DNA of 64,000 nt from Anaerolineales bacterium. GTDB taxonomy: Bacteria; Chloroflexota; Anaerolineae; Anaerolineales; UBA4823. The notes under the pieces are model-generated. The model did not search any database and was not told the origin of the DNA. It was given only the letters and a program-made list of their open reading frames with translations. The position numbers were made by a program, and so were the translations under genes. Shown one piece after another: positions 1-10,000 of this stretch. The stretch is from positions 1-64,000 of the forward strand of contig JAFGQI010000079.1 of NCBI GenBank assembly GCA_016935755.1, in the 5' to 3' direction. Numbering within the stretch: the stretch's first letter is position 1; every line of letters starts with the position of its first letter.

Positions 1-3
1 GGC

Positions 4-453
4 GTGATCGCCTCCATGCAGCCCATCCACGCCACCTCGGATATGTCCGCCGCCGACCGCTTCTGGGGCGATCGTTCGGCTTACTCCTACGCCTGGCGCA
101 CCCAGCTCCAGCATGGCGCAGCGCTGGCCTTTGGCTCGGACGCCCCGGTCGAATCGCCCAATCCCTTCTGGGGGCTGCACGCCGCCGTCACTCGCCGGCT
201 GCCGGATGGCTCGCCCGGCCCGCAGGGCTGGTATCCCGAGCAGCGCTTGACGGTGCAGGAAGCGCTGCAGGCTTATACCCAGGGGGCGGCCTATGCCGCC
301 GGCATGGAAGACCGCCTGGGCCGGCTGGCGCCAGGTTATCTGGCCGATCTGCTGGCGCTGGAAGTGGATCCTTTCACCTGCCCGCCTGAAGCGCTGCGCG
401 ACATCCGCCCGCATGCTGTCATGGTTGGCGGCGAATGGGTTTACAGTAGGTAA
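4..453 (+). CDS. YtcJ-type metal-dependent amidohydrolase, C-terminal part (truncated by window edge)
   Basis: Motifs 'QPIHATSDM', 'AFGSDAPVESPNPFWGLHAAVTR' and C-terminal 'G.LAPGYLADLLALEVDPF' are typical of amidohydrolase family 3. Confidence 0.85.
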   Translation: MIASMQPIHATSDMSAADRFWGDRSAYSYAWRTQLQHGAALAFGSDAPVESPNPFWGLHAAVTRRLPDGSPGPQGWYPEQRLTVQEALQAYTQGAAYAAGMEDRLGRLAPGYLADLLALEVDPFTCPPEALRDIRPHAVMVGGEWVYSR

Positions 454-454
454 G

Positions 455-561
455 GCGGGATCAATCCCGCGCTGCGGATTGTATCTCGGCATTGATGCCG
501 AGGCATGCGGGATGAAATCCCGCGCTACGGCGACTTGGATGTATCTCGGCATTCATGCCGA
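455..561. repeat. Cluster of alternating short hairpin repeats (A-B-A-B)
   Basis: GCGGGATcAATCCCGC (455-470), CTCGGCATtgATGCCGAG (485-502), GCGGGATgaaATCCCGC (507-523), TCGGCATtcATGCCGA (546-561); 'gtatctcggcatt.atgccga' occurs twice. Confidence 0.75.
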
Positions 562-590
562 AGTACGACTCTATTTGAGCGAACAGGGGG

Positions 591-3500
591 TTACAAAGGC
601 CGCACACCCACCAGCATGGCGTACACAATCAGCCGCTTGGTGTAAAGGCGGAATTCGGGGTCCCAGCCCGTGCAGGTGATCAGGGTGATCTTGGGACTTT
701 CGCTCGGAGCGATCACGCTCAGGTCGGATTCTTCCACCACGACCGAACCGCTCACCTGGTAGATATACTGGCTTTTCTCGGTGTATACCGTCACCTCATC
801 GCCGGTTTTTAGCTGGTCCAGGCGGCGGAAAGGCCCATCGGAACCATCTGCCAGGTCGACATGCCCGGCCAGGCCGGTGTTGCCGCCCAATCCGGGCCAG
901 GAGGTATCCCCCATCCAGGCAATTTCATACTTCAGCCCGCCAATCAGCCAGGTGCCTTTCTCGCGCGGCACATACTTAACCACATTATCCACCCCCAGAG
1001 TCGGGATGACCAGGCGGGTGACCGCGCTGGCATCGGTCGGGAAGCCCATCGGGCCTACCGTAGGGAGCAGGGCGGGCGTGGGGATGGGGAAGTCCGGCAG
1101 AGCCGTCGGGGTTGGCGTGTAGGTGGGCGCGACCCATTCTTCGATGACCTCCACCACCGTGGCGATGGCGATCTCTTCGCCGGGCCCCGGCGTGGCGCTG
1201 GGCTGGACGGGCAGGCCCGCCAGGGTAGCAGTCGGGGAGACTTTAGCCGGGCCGGTGCGCTGCAGGGCGGACAGCTCATCGGGGGGCGTCTCCTGCCCCG
1301 GCGGCGCGCCCGGTCCCATCGTCGAGCAGGCCAGGCTGGCGCTGACCAGCACCAGCGCTAATCCAAGCAGGACCAGCCAGGTGGCGCGGTGCGAGCGCAG
1401 CTTTCTCCAGGCGCCAAAAGCCGCTCCCAGCAGGCCCAACGCGGCCAGCAAGATCACCGGGAGGGCGGTCTGCCAGTTCACCGGGGTGCTGTTTCCCGCA
1501 TCAAAGCCAGTGCCTGGCAGGGTGGAGGTGGCAATGATGCGGTATTTGACCTCGTTGGAGTTGAGCGACTGGTTGGTGTCCCAGGTCATGGTGGCGCGGT
1601 GGGCGTAGGTGGTTGAGGCGGTGACCGTGCTGTTGACCTTGGTCTTGATCTGGATGCTGGCCTCGGCGTTAGGCGCCATGCTGCCCAGGCTGGTGGTCAC
1701 CGTGCGCGTGCTGGAGTTGGTGGTGGCGGATCCGCGCGTGGTGATCACCTCGATGATATCCTGCACGCTGGGGAAGGTATCCGTGATTTTGACATTGGTC
1801 AGGGTGGTGGTGCCGCCGTTGCGCACATCAATGCGGAAGATGATGATATCGCCCATGATGGCTTTGTTGGGGTTGAGCCGCAGGTAGAGCTCCACGTCCA
1901 CCTCTGGCTCGACTACTACCGTATCTAGATCGGTGACGGTGTTGTTGCCGGTGTACGACTCAAACTGCCCGGTGCTGGTGTCCTTGGGCTTGACCAGCCG
2001 GATCGTGGCGGTGTTTTCCACCTCGTCACCATTGGCGGCGCTGGTGGAGACCTTGCCGCGCACTTTGAATGAGATGCTTTCGTCGGGCTCCAGGCGCGTG
2101 CCAATCTTCCAGACGATGGTTTGGGCTGTGGTTGTGGTCACCTGGGTCATGCTGAGCGTGCCCTGGCTGAGCACAACATCTGAGACATTGGCCGAAAAGG
2201 TGTCAATGAAGATGATGTTGGTGATGGTTTTGTACGGGCCAATGTTCTGGATGGAAACCGTATAGGTGTAGGTTCCTCCGGCGTAGACCGTGGTGCGGCT
2301 GTCGGTCTTGGTCAGCACCAGGTCGATGGCTGGCTTGATATACAGCTTGACCTCATCCGAGTAGCGCACCACGCTGGGGTACGAGGTGACCTTGGCTACA
2401 TTGAATATTTCTTTGATTTCGTCGAAGGTACTGTTGGGGCGCGTGTTGATGTGGATGGTCAGGGTGTAATGCGGGTTCAGGGTGCCGAAGCTGCGGCTGA
2501 AGTTGCGGCTGCTGGAATAGGGTCCAAAGCTGGTGACTGCTCCCAGGTTGGTCCTGATTTCATAGCTGTAATCGACCACATCCAGGGTGGGGGTGAAGGC
2601 GTCCGAGACCACCACGCTGCTGGCTGCCAGGTCGCTGTTGTTGTACACCACGATGGTGAAGGCGATCGGCTCGCCGACATAGTAGCACGGCTCAGGGTCA
2701 AACATCTCGCAGGTGCTGGTGGATGGTTCAAAGTTCTTGGTGATCTCCAGCCCGGTCACGATCACATCCGCGCTGGCTGTGTTGTTGCTGGGCTTCCAGT
2801 CGGAGGTGTTTGTGCTGGTGATAACAGCGGTGTTGGTGATTTTTCGCCCCAATGCAGTGTCCTTGGGTGAAGCTCTGAAAGTGATCTTAGCAGAATGATC
2901 TTTGGGTAAAAACCCAACAGTCCAAATCCCAGTTGTATGATCATATGAACCTTGTGTCGGATTTCCTGGTACCGGAATGACGGGATAATAATCCATATAG
3001 ATAGACAGATCTTCATCCACTGTAACGTTTACTGCATCTGAAGGTCCTGTGTTCGTGACCCACAGCGTATAATCAATAGTCTCACCAACATCAGGGTAGG
3101 AGTTGCTCACCGCTTTGGCGATCTGCAGATCAACGCTATCAATTACTGTATCGACCTTATCGACATTATTTGAAGGGTCGGCATCTTTGGTTAAGAGAAC
3201 CGCAGTGTTTGTAACAATAATATCTGGGATATCAGAGTCAATTCTTACCCCAACGATGATCGCCGGGAACGTCGTCAGGCTGGCAGGGATGGATTGGCTC
3301 CACACGCAGCTGACCAGGGTGGCTGTGCTGGTGCTGCAGTCCCAGGCGCCTGCTGTATCGGTGGCGTTAATGGTCGTAACAGTCATGCCGTCGGGAAGTT
3401 GGTCTTCCACCCGGGGAGACTCGGACACCGTTTCGGTGTTAGTTCGGGTGACATTGATCACATAGCGGTTGTTGGTGCCTACGGTGAAAATGGTTGGTAT

Positions 3501-3728
3501 CTGCGATTTTTTGATCGCCAGATCGAAACCTGGCGCAGCCAGCGGCTTGTTCACCGGCGCGGTCTTTGGCTCAGCCTCCGGCGCGGCCAGCGCGCCAAAC
3601 CAGGCGCCCAGCAGGGCCAGGCTCAGCGCCAGCGCCAGGGCTGCCAGCAGCAGGCGCGGCCCGCGGCGGGTGGGGGCGTTCTCGGGGGTGGGGGATATCT
3701 GTTCCAGGTTCATCGCAAGCTCTCCCAA
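591..3728 (-). CDS. DUF11-repeat surface protein fused to an LPGTG-type sorting motif and a C-terminal sortase domain
   Basis: Single ORF with repeated DUF11-like units ('VYAGGTYTYTVSIQNIGP', 'PDVGETIDYTLWVTNTGPSDA'), then 'LPGTGFDAG', TM, 'RKLRSHR', second TM ('WLVLLGLALVLVSASLAC'), a Pro/Thr-rich linker, then sortase signatures 'GLAGHVD', 'TLITCTGWD' (TLxTC) and downstream Arg 'RLYTKRLIVYA'. Confidence 0.9.
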   Translation of the reverse strand: MGELAMNLEQISPTPENAPTRRGPRLLLAALALALSLALLGAWFGALAAPEAEPKTAPVNKPLAAPGFDLAIKKSQIPTIFTVGTNNRYVINVTRTNTETVSESPRVEDQLPDGMTVTTINATDTAGAWDCSTSTATLVSCVWSQSIPASLTTFPAIIVGVRIDSDIPDIIVTNTAVLLTKDADPSNNVDKVDTVIDSVDLQIAKAVSNSYPDVGETIDYTLWVTNTGPSDAVNVTVDEDLSIYMDYYPVIPVPGNPTQGSYDHTTGIWTVGFLPKDHSAKITFRASPKDTALGRKITNTAVITSTNTSDWKPSNNTASADVIVTGLEITKNFEPSTSTCEMFDPEPCYYVGEPIAFTIVVYNNSDLAASSVVVSDAFTPTLDVVDYSYEIRTNLGAVTSFGPYSSSRNFSRSFGTLNPHYTLTIHINTRPNSTFDEIKEIFNVAKVTSYPSVVRYSDEVKLYIKPAIDLVLTKTDSRTTVYAGGTYTYTVSIQNIGPYKTITNIIFIDTFSANVSDVVLSQGTLSMTQVTTTTAQTIVWKIGTRLEPDESISFKVRGKVSTSAANGDEVENTATIRLVKPKDTSTGQFESYTGNNTVTDLDTVVVEPEVDVELYLRLNPNKAIMGDIIIFRIDVRNGGTTTLTNVKITDTFPSVQDIIEVITTRGSATTNSSTRTVTTSLGSMAPNAEASIQIKTKVNSTVTASTTYAHRATMTWDTNQSLNSNEVKYRIIATSTLPGTGFDAGNSTPVNWQTALPVILLAALGLLGAAFGAWRKLRSHRATWLVLLGLALVLVSASLACSTMGPGAPPGQETPPDELSALQRTGPAKVSPTATLAGLPVQPSATPGPGEEIAIATVVEVIEEWVAPTYTPTPTALPDFPIPTPALLPTVGPMGFPTDASAVTRLVIPTLGVDNVVKYVPREKGTWLIGGLKYEIAWMGDTSWPGLGGNTGLAGHVDLADGSDGPFRRLDQLKTGDEVTVYTEKSQYIYQVSGSVVVEESDLSVIAPSESPKITLITCTGWDPEFRLYTKRLIVYAMLVGVRPL

Positions 3729-4007
3729 TCTGTCGGTCGCGCCAGCCCGGTCTCGCCGCGCTGGCCTGCAGCCGTGATGGCAATTATAACACCTGCCAGG
3801 GCTGTCAGGTTTGTCAGGCTGGCGTAACGCCAGCGTAACGGATAAAGTGGTATCATCCAGGCATGGTTGTATCTCCCGCTTTTCACCCCTGGAAAGCGGT
3901 TGGTTTTATTGGCTGAAAAATATTTTACTCAAAAATCCCCCCTGTTTGCTGGGATTTGTCATAGCATTTTTATGACCTTTGACCATAGCTTTTTCCTACA
4001 ATCCAGA

Positions 4008-4013
4008 TATAAT
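4008..4013 (+). promoter_or_regulatory. Candidate -10 (TATAAT) for the PqqD/rSAM cassette
   Basis: Consensus TATAAT about 34 nt before the PqqD start codon; no well-spaced -35 is obvious. Confidence 0.4.
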
Positions 4014-4046
4014 AGGTACTAATACAGTAATTTGGGTGAATTGTAA

Positions 4047-4340
4047 ATGTCCGTCAATCTTGAACAGCGCTATCAGAAAAGCCCCTCCATCGTCTCCCGC
4101 AAAGTCGCCGGGGAGATGATCCTGGTGCCGATCCGCTCGAATGTGGGCGATCTGGAGAGCATCTATACCCTCAACGACACCGGCGCTTCTGCCTGGGAGC
4201 TGTTCGATGGCCAGCGCAGCCTGGGGCAGGTGTGCGAGGCGATCGCGGCCGAGTACGAGGTCGAACTGGAGCAAGCCCAGCGCGACCTGCTCGAACTGGC
4301 GGAGCAGCTGGTCAGCGTGCAGGCTCTGGAGGAGGTCTAG
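4047..4340 (+). CDS. PqqD family protein (RiPP recognition element-like)
   Basis: 97 aa; 'IYTLNDTGASAWELFDGQRSLGQVCEAIAAEYEV' matches the PqqD-family pattern (LN.TG..iW.l.dG..t...i). Confidence 0.88.
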   Translation: MSVNLEQRYQKSPSIVSRKVAGEMILVPIRSNVGDLESIYTLNDTGASAWELFDGQRSLGQVCEAIAAEYEVELEQAQRDLLELAEQLVSVQALEEV

Positions 4341-4341
4341 G

Positions 4342-5469
4342 GTGGACTGCCCATACGTCCCCAGCATCGAATATGGCGATTTCAGCCTGCGGCTGCACGA
4401 GAAAGCCGGTACGCAGCGCATCCCGCTGATCGGCTCGCTCGAGCTGGGCTACCGCTGCAACCTGCGCTGCCAGCACTGCTATGTGGCCCACGCTCACACT
4501 GGCCTGCCCGGCCGGCAGGAGCTGACTGCTGCTGAAATTCAGCGCATCCTGGATGAAGTGGTGGACGAGGGCTGCCTGTGGTTCCTGCTCACCGGCGGCG
4601 AGCCGCTGCTGCGCCGGGATTTCCCCGAGATCTACCTGTACGCCAAGCGCAAAGGCCTGCTGCTCAACCTGTTCACCAACGGCACCCTGCTGACCCCCCA
4701 GCTGGCCGACCTGCTGGCGGAATGGCGCCCGTTCAACATCGAAATTACCCTGTACGGCGCTACCCAGGAAACTTACGAGCGGGTCACCGGCATCCCCGGC
4801 TCGCACGCCCACGCGATGCGCGGGATCGAACTGCTGCTGGAGCGCAATCTGCCGCTCAAGCTGAAAACCATGCTGATGACGCTAAACATCCACGAGCTGG
4901 AGGCGATGAAAGCCTTCACCCGGAATTTAGGGCTGGATTTCCGCTACGATGCCATGCTGCACGCCAGGTTGGATGGCTCGCACAAGCCGCACGAACTGCG
5001 CCTTTCGCCCCAACAAGTGGTACAATTGGATGTTGAGGACCCGGAGCGCATGCGCTCCTGGCACGAGTTCTGTGATCTATTTGTAGCGCCGCCGCCCGAT
5101 ACTCCATATCTGTATCGCTGTGGAGCGGGGATTAAATCTTTTCATATCGACCCTTATGGGCAGCTCAGCCTGTGCATCACTTCTCGTGAACCTTCCTACG
5201 ATCTACGTCAGGGATCGTTCCATGAAGGCTGGGTGGATTTTCTGTACCAGGCGCGCTACGAACCGCTGGGCGAGTCGTACGCCTGCGCAGAGTGTGCGTT
5301 AAAATCATTGTGCGGGCAGTGCCCCGGGCTGGCCCGATTAGAAGCCGGCGATCCTAAGGCGAAGTTAGAGTATCACTGCCAGGTAGCTCACCTGCGCGCC
5401 AGGGCCTTTGGCATTGCTGAAGAACTGATGATGGAGAACCAACCGCTGGACCGGTTGGAGGTTGGATAA
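4342..5469 (+). CDS. Radical SAM/SPASM domain peptide maturase
   Basis: 'CNLRCQHCYV' (CxxxCxxC), 'LTGGEPLLRRDF', C-terminal SPASM-like Cys cluster 'C..CALKSLCGQCPG'. The tracked ORF begins earlier (4141), but that part overlaps PqqD out of frame; GTG 4342 follows the PqqD stop. Confidence 0.92.
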   Translation: MDCPYVPSIEYGDFSLRLHEKAGTQRIPLIGSLELGYRCNLRCQHCYVAHAHTGLPGRQELTAAEIQRILDEVVDEGCLWFLLTGGEPLLRRDFPEIYLYAKRKGLLLNLFTNGTLLTPQLADLLAEWRPFNIEITLYGATQETYERVTGIPGSHAHAMRGIELLLERNLPLKLKTMLMTLNIHELEAMKAFTRNLGLDFRYDAMLHARLDGSHKPHELRLSPQQVVQLDVEDPERMRSWHEFCDLFVAPPPDTPYLYRCGAGIKSFHIDPYGQLSLCITSREPSYDLRQGSFHEGWVDFLYQARYEPLGESYACAECALKSLCGQCPGLARLEAGDPKAKLEYHCQVAHLRARAFGIAEELMMENQPLDRLEVG

Positions 5470-5482
5470 GGAGAGGAAAATT

Positions 5483-5677
5483 ATGAACCCCATGATATCT
5501 TCCAAAGGTAGTACAGCGGTTGCCCGCAAACCCTACCAGAAGCCGCGGCTGGAGCAGGTGCGCCTGGTGCCAGGGCAGGCAGTATTGGAAATTTGTAAAA
5601 ATCCAATTCAAGCGGGTCCGGGTTTTCTTTCCAATTGTGGACCTGTTGGCGCTGAATGTGAGAGCGCACTTAGCTGA
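5483..5677 (+). CDS. Small precursor-like peptide (putative RiPP substrate)
   Basis: ATG 5483 preceded by AAGGAGAGG; 64 aa MNPMISSKGSTAVARKPYQKPRLEQVRLVPGQAVLEICKNPIQAGPGFLSNCGPVGAECESALS. Charged 'KPYQKPRLEQV' leader segment, three Cys all in the C-terminal part, directly after the rSAM gene. Confidence 0.75.
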   Translation: MNPMISSKGSTAVARKPYQKPRLEQVRLVPGQAVLEICKNPIQAGPGFLSNCGPVGAECESALS

Positions 5678-5701
5678 ACGGCAATCAGTTTTATTATTTC
5701 T

Positions 5702-6589
5702 GTGGTAGAGGCATCAAACGACATCCGTGTAACCATCGGGGAAATTGTATTCTCTTTTTATCCAAGCGTCCTAATCGATCCTAACACGGTGCAGCAAACA
5801 TACCGGGATTTCCAGACCCGGGAAGCGGCGCAGGTTCTTTTTAATATTCAAAGAGGCAATTCTCCTGGTTGGCAGGATGGTGAGCTGGTTTTTGATTCGC
5901 ACGGCGCCTGGCGCCTTTGGCGAAATCCTATGGGTTGGATTATCGAGCTTCGATCACCTTCGCCCACGCGGGCGCCATACCAGATCGTCACCCTGGATCA
6001 TGAGTTCAAGCAGGGCCGTATCCACCTCATAGGTGATGAAACCCAAGCTCGTTTTTTTAATTTTGAAGATATCTTAATGGAACTGCTGACGGTGCTGCTG
6101 CTCTCGCCGCGGCGGGGCCTTCTTCTGCACGCCTGCGCAGCCAGCCAAGAGGGAACCGGCTGGGTGTTCGCCGGGCAATCCGGGGCAGGTAAGAGCACCA
6201 TGGCGCGTCTGTGGCGGGAGGCGCCCCAGGTGAATTTGTTGAGCGATGAGCGGGTGATCCTGCGCCAGGTGCAGGGTGAATTCCGGGCTTATGGCACGCC
6301 CTGGTACAGCGATGCCCGGGCCGCCTCTCCCGAATCGGCCCGGCTGGAAGGCATCTTCCTGCTCAGGCACGGCGCACAAAACACTGCTCGTCAACTCGAG
6401 CCTGCCGAAGCGGTCACCAGGCTGCTGGCCTGCTCCTTTCCTCCATATTGGGATGCTCAAGGGATGGAGAACGCGCTGGGATTCCTGGGTGAGCTGTGCC
6501 AGTCTGTGCCCTGCTATGAGCTGGGCTTCCTGCCTCAGCCAGAAGTGGTCAATTACATCCGTGAGAAACAATGGACTCGATGCTCTTAG
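5702..6589 (+). CDS. HprK-related kinase
   Basis: GTG start; Walker A 'GWVFAGQSGAGKSTMARLW', followed by 'LLSDERVILR'; HPr-kinase-like C-terminal layout without the usual N-terminal HprK domain. Confidence 0.8.
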   Translation: MVEASNDIRVTIGEIVFSFYPSVLIDPNTVQQTYRDFQTREAAQVLFNIQRGNSPGWQDGELVFDSHGAWRLWRNPMGWIIELRSPSPTRAPYQIVTLDHEFKQGRIHLIGDETQARFFNFEDILMELLTVLLLSPRRGLLLHACAASQEGTGWVFAGQSGAGKSTMARLWREAPQVNLLSDERVILRQVQGEFRAYGTPWYSDARAASPESARLEGIFLLRHGAQNTARQLEPAEAVTRLLACSFPPYWDAQGMENALGFLGELCQSVPCYELGFLPQPEVVNYIREKQWTRCS

Positions 6590-7008
6590 AATCGCCTGAA
6601 ATGGTCTCTCTGGCCGAGGAAATTCTGGGTGGAGGGCATACCCTGCGCTTTCGCGCCCCGGGGCAGAGCATGCACCCGCTGATCCAGGACGGCGACATCC
6701 TGGAGGTGCAGCCCTGGAACGGCGAGGCTTTGCAGCGCGGCCAGGTGATCCTGTATCGCAGCGCTGGAAATCGATTGGTCGCTCACCGCGTGGTGGATAT
6801 GAGGCAAGATGAACAGGGCGAAATCATTTTTACAGGCGGCTACCAGGCTCGCTCGACCGGGCTCCAACCGGTGCGGCCAAAGCAGGTGCTGGGGAAGGTG
6901 GTTCGAATAGAACGCAATGGGCGTACGCGGCGGGTCAACAGCGCCAGTCACCGCATTTTCTCCGCTCTGTGGGCGCTGCTGGCCAAGACCCGGTCTCGGT
7001 TTTTGTAA
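6571..7008 (+). CDS. S24/S26 family (signal-peptidase-like) peptidase
   Basis: 'FRAPGQSMHPLIQDGDILEVQP' (Ser motif) and 'LVAHRVVD'; overlaps the upstream gene by 19 nt. Confidence 0.8.
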   Translation: MDSMLLESPEMVSLAEEILGGGHTLRFRAPGQSMHPLIQDGDILEVQPWNGEALQRGQVILYRSAGNRLVAHRVVDMRQDEQGEIIFTGGYQARSTGLQPVRPKQVLGKVVRIERNGRTRRVNSASHRIFSALWALLAKTRSRFL

Positions 7009-7093
7009 GCCAATTGAAAAGCCCATGCGGGGCAGGTTGTGTTATAAACGGAGAGTATCTCGCAGATCTTTTGGGAACGGTGGAGGTAATCCT

Positions 7094-10000
7094 ATGAAAT
7101 TGATCAAATTTTTTCTACCTATTGTGATCGCTCTTGGCCTGGTGTGGTGGGGAGCTCAGGCTGCCCAGGCAGGACAAACTCCGGCTGGTGATATGAGCCC
7201 TGAGAATGGGATCGTTTCATTTGACCTGGTTGACCCGGACGAAGCGGTCCAGCTGGTGCAGTCGGATCGTGAAAATATCACCCTGGAGCTGCGCCTGCCG
7301 GAGTTTCGCTTTGAGCCGGGATCGGCGGATGGTAGAGCCTGCCAGAAGCTGGTGGTGGATGGTTTCCCCTGGACGGACCAGGCCGGGCAGCCTATGCTGC
7401 CGGTGCATGGAGCTATGCTGGGCGTCCCGCTCGAAAGCGAACCGCAGTTGACTGTGCTGCAAGCTGTTCCTGTGCGGTTAGAAGGGCGCTATGACCTGTG
7501 CCCGCTGGGCCAGCCGGTATACGAGCGGGATGATGATGGTCGCCCGATCTACCAGGGCGAAATTTTCCAGCGTGATCCAGCGGCGTACTCCCAGGATTCC
7601 TTTTCTCCATTGTCCCCCGCCGAAGTGACCCTGACCGGTATGCTGCGCAGCCAGCAAGTAGCTCTGGTGCGCTTCCAGCCCTTCCAGTACAACCCGGTCA
7701 CGGGGGAGCTGCGCTACTTCCGCACCATCCGTGTGCGCCTGGATCTGAACGGTGTTGAGCACCGCGCTGGCATATCGGATGGCTCAATCGTTGATGAAGG
7801 GCCCTTCGAACAGACGCTCAGCCAGGCGCTGTTAAATTATGACACAGCCCGAGATTGGCGCAGGGTTGAGTCTGCCTCGGTGGTCCATTCGGCAAGTAAA
7901 GTGATGGCTGATCCAAGCTATATGATCAAGGTGAACCAGACAGGGATTTACCAGGTTGGCTACGCTGATCTGGTCGCGGCGGGCATTGATCCTGCGACCA
8001 TCGTCACAGGCACCCTGCAGCTCTTCAATCAAGGCAATGAAGCTGCTTTGCTGTGGCTTGGCGATAGCGATGCAGATTTTGAAGCCGGCGAGAGCTTCCT
8101 GTTTTATGGACAAAGCCTGGATCTCAAGTACACCAATGTGAATGCGTATTATCTCACCTGGGGGATCACGAATGGAAAGCGGATGGCGGCTCTGGATGGC
8201 ACATTGAGCGGCTCGGCGGTTGTCCCGGCAGCTTTCCTGAATGTTCAACATGCTGAATCGAACTTCCGCTATGTGTCGGATGCCCCCAATGGCCCCCAGA
8301 AGGATGTCTGGTTTTGGAACAATGTGCGTGCGCTCAGCGCGCCAGCCTCCAGGGAATTTATCACCAGCCTGGCGAATATCTCTAATTCTTCATCTCTGAC
8401 TGCGACGGTAGAAGTGATGATTAAAGGCTATTCGGCGACTTCCACCAATCCAGCCATCCCGGCTTACCAGCATTCGCGCGTATATATCAATAACTTTTCG
8501 ATTGATGACAGTGACGGCTGGGCGCCCACCGCCGATCTATGGTTCACCGCCACGATCTCGCAAACGAAACTGGTGAACGGCAACAATGCCCTCAAGGTTG
8601 AACTGCCGCGGGATGGTACGATTGCCACGAATTACGTCTTTTTCAACTGGTACGAGTTGAAGTATTGGGATACCTATGTTGCCGACAGCGACCCCTTCAT
8701 CTTCGCTGGCGAACTGGATGGCTCGCCCACCACCTGGGAATATCGGGTCACCAAGCTGGCTACGGATCAGCTTGAAGCCTTTGTGATCACCGACCCGCTT
8801 GACCCGCAGGTGGTGACCAATGCCAGCATCGATCTGCTGGGGGATGGCTACCGCTACCGCTTCGAGCACAGCTTTTCCGAACGGCAAGAATATCTGCTGC
8901 AGTCGGTCAGCAAGCGCTTGAAACCGCTGGCGATCGTAGAAGATACTCCCTCAGATCTGAAGGCAACTACCAATAAGGCAAGCTATATCATCATCACCCA
9001 CGGAGATTTTTACACCGCCACGGAACTCCTGGCTGCTTACCGTGATTCTCCGGACTTTCCCGTCATGCGCGTGGATGTGCAGGACATTTACGACGAGTTC
9101 AACCATGGGGTTGTGGATGTGCAGGCGATCCATGATTTCCTGAAACATACCTATGATAACTGGCAGAAGCCAGCGCCTTCCTATGTGCTGCTGGTGGGGG
9201 ATGGTCATTTCGATCCCCGAGACTATTATCTGGTAGGCGAACCCAACTATATCCCGGCGTATCTCGAACAGGTGGATCCTTTCCTGGGGGAGACAGCCAC
9301 CGACAACCGCTTCGTGACGGTCAGCGGGAGTGATGTCCTGCCGGATATGCATATCGGGCGCTTCCCGGTTCAGACCGCTCAGCAAACCACCGATATGATC
9401 AACAAGGTGTTGGCTTATGAAGGCACCCCGGTGGAGACGGGCTGGAATCGGGCAGTGGCTTTTATCGCCGATGACCCGGACGATGCAGGAAATTTCCGCA
9501 TCTATTCCAATGACATAGCCGATTATTACATGGCTGGCTACGATGTGCAGAAGATTTATTATGGAGTGCCTGGCGATCCAGATGCCACCCATACCAGCCA
9601 GGCTGCTGCTCAGGCGGCTATCCTGGCTGCTATCAACAATGGCGCCTTCATTATTCACTATAATGGGCATGCTTCTATCCACGATTGGGCCTCGCCCGTG
9701 CTGTTCTCGAAGAACGATATACCTTCCCTGACCAACATTGGCAAACTGCCTTTCTGGACTCCAATGACCTGCCTGGAGGGTTCGTTTGACTATCCCAGCC
9801 CGCCAGGGATCAACAACTCTTCCCTATCAGAAATGCTGGTGCGCGAGGCGAGTAAGGGCGCTATCGCCAGCTTTGCCCCGACTGGCCTGGGTGTGGCCTC
9901 CGGTCATGAATACCTGGATCATGGTCTGTTCAAAGCGCTGTTCATGCAGGGCGCCAGCCAGGTTGGACCAGCGACCACGGCTTCCAAGCTCTACCTGGCA

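Noticed and set aside
4141-4341. Extended N-terminus of the radical SAM ORF in the track
   Set aside because: Overlaps PqqD out of frame; GTG 4342 right after the PqqD stop gives the expected N-terminus.
6917-7093. Extended N-terminus of the C25 peptidase ORF
   Set aside because: Overlaps the S24/S26 peptidase gene; ATG 7094 has a good RBS and starts a signal peptide.
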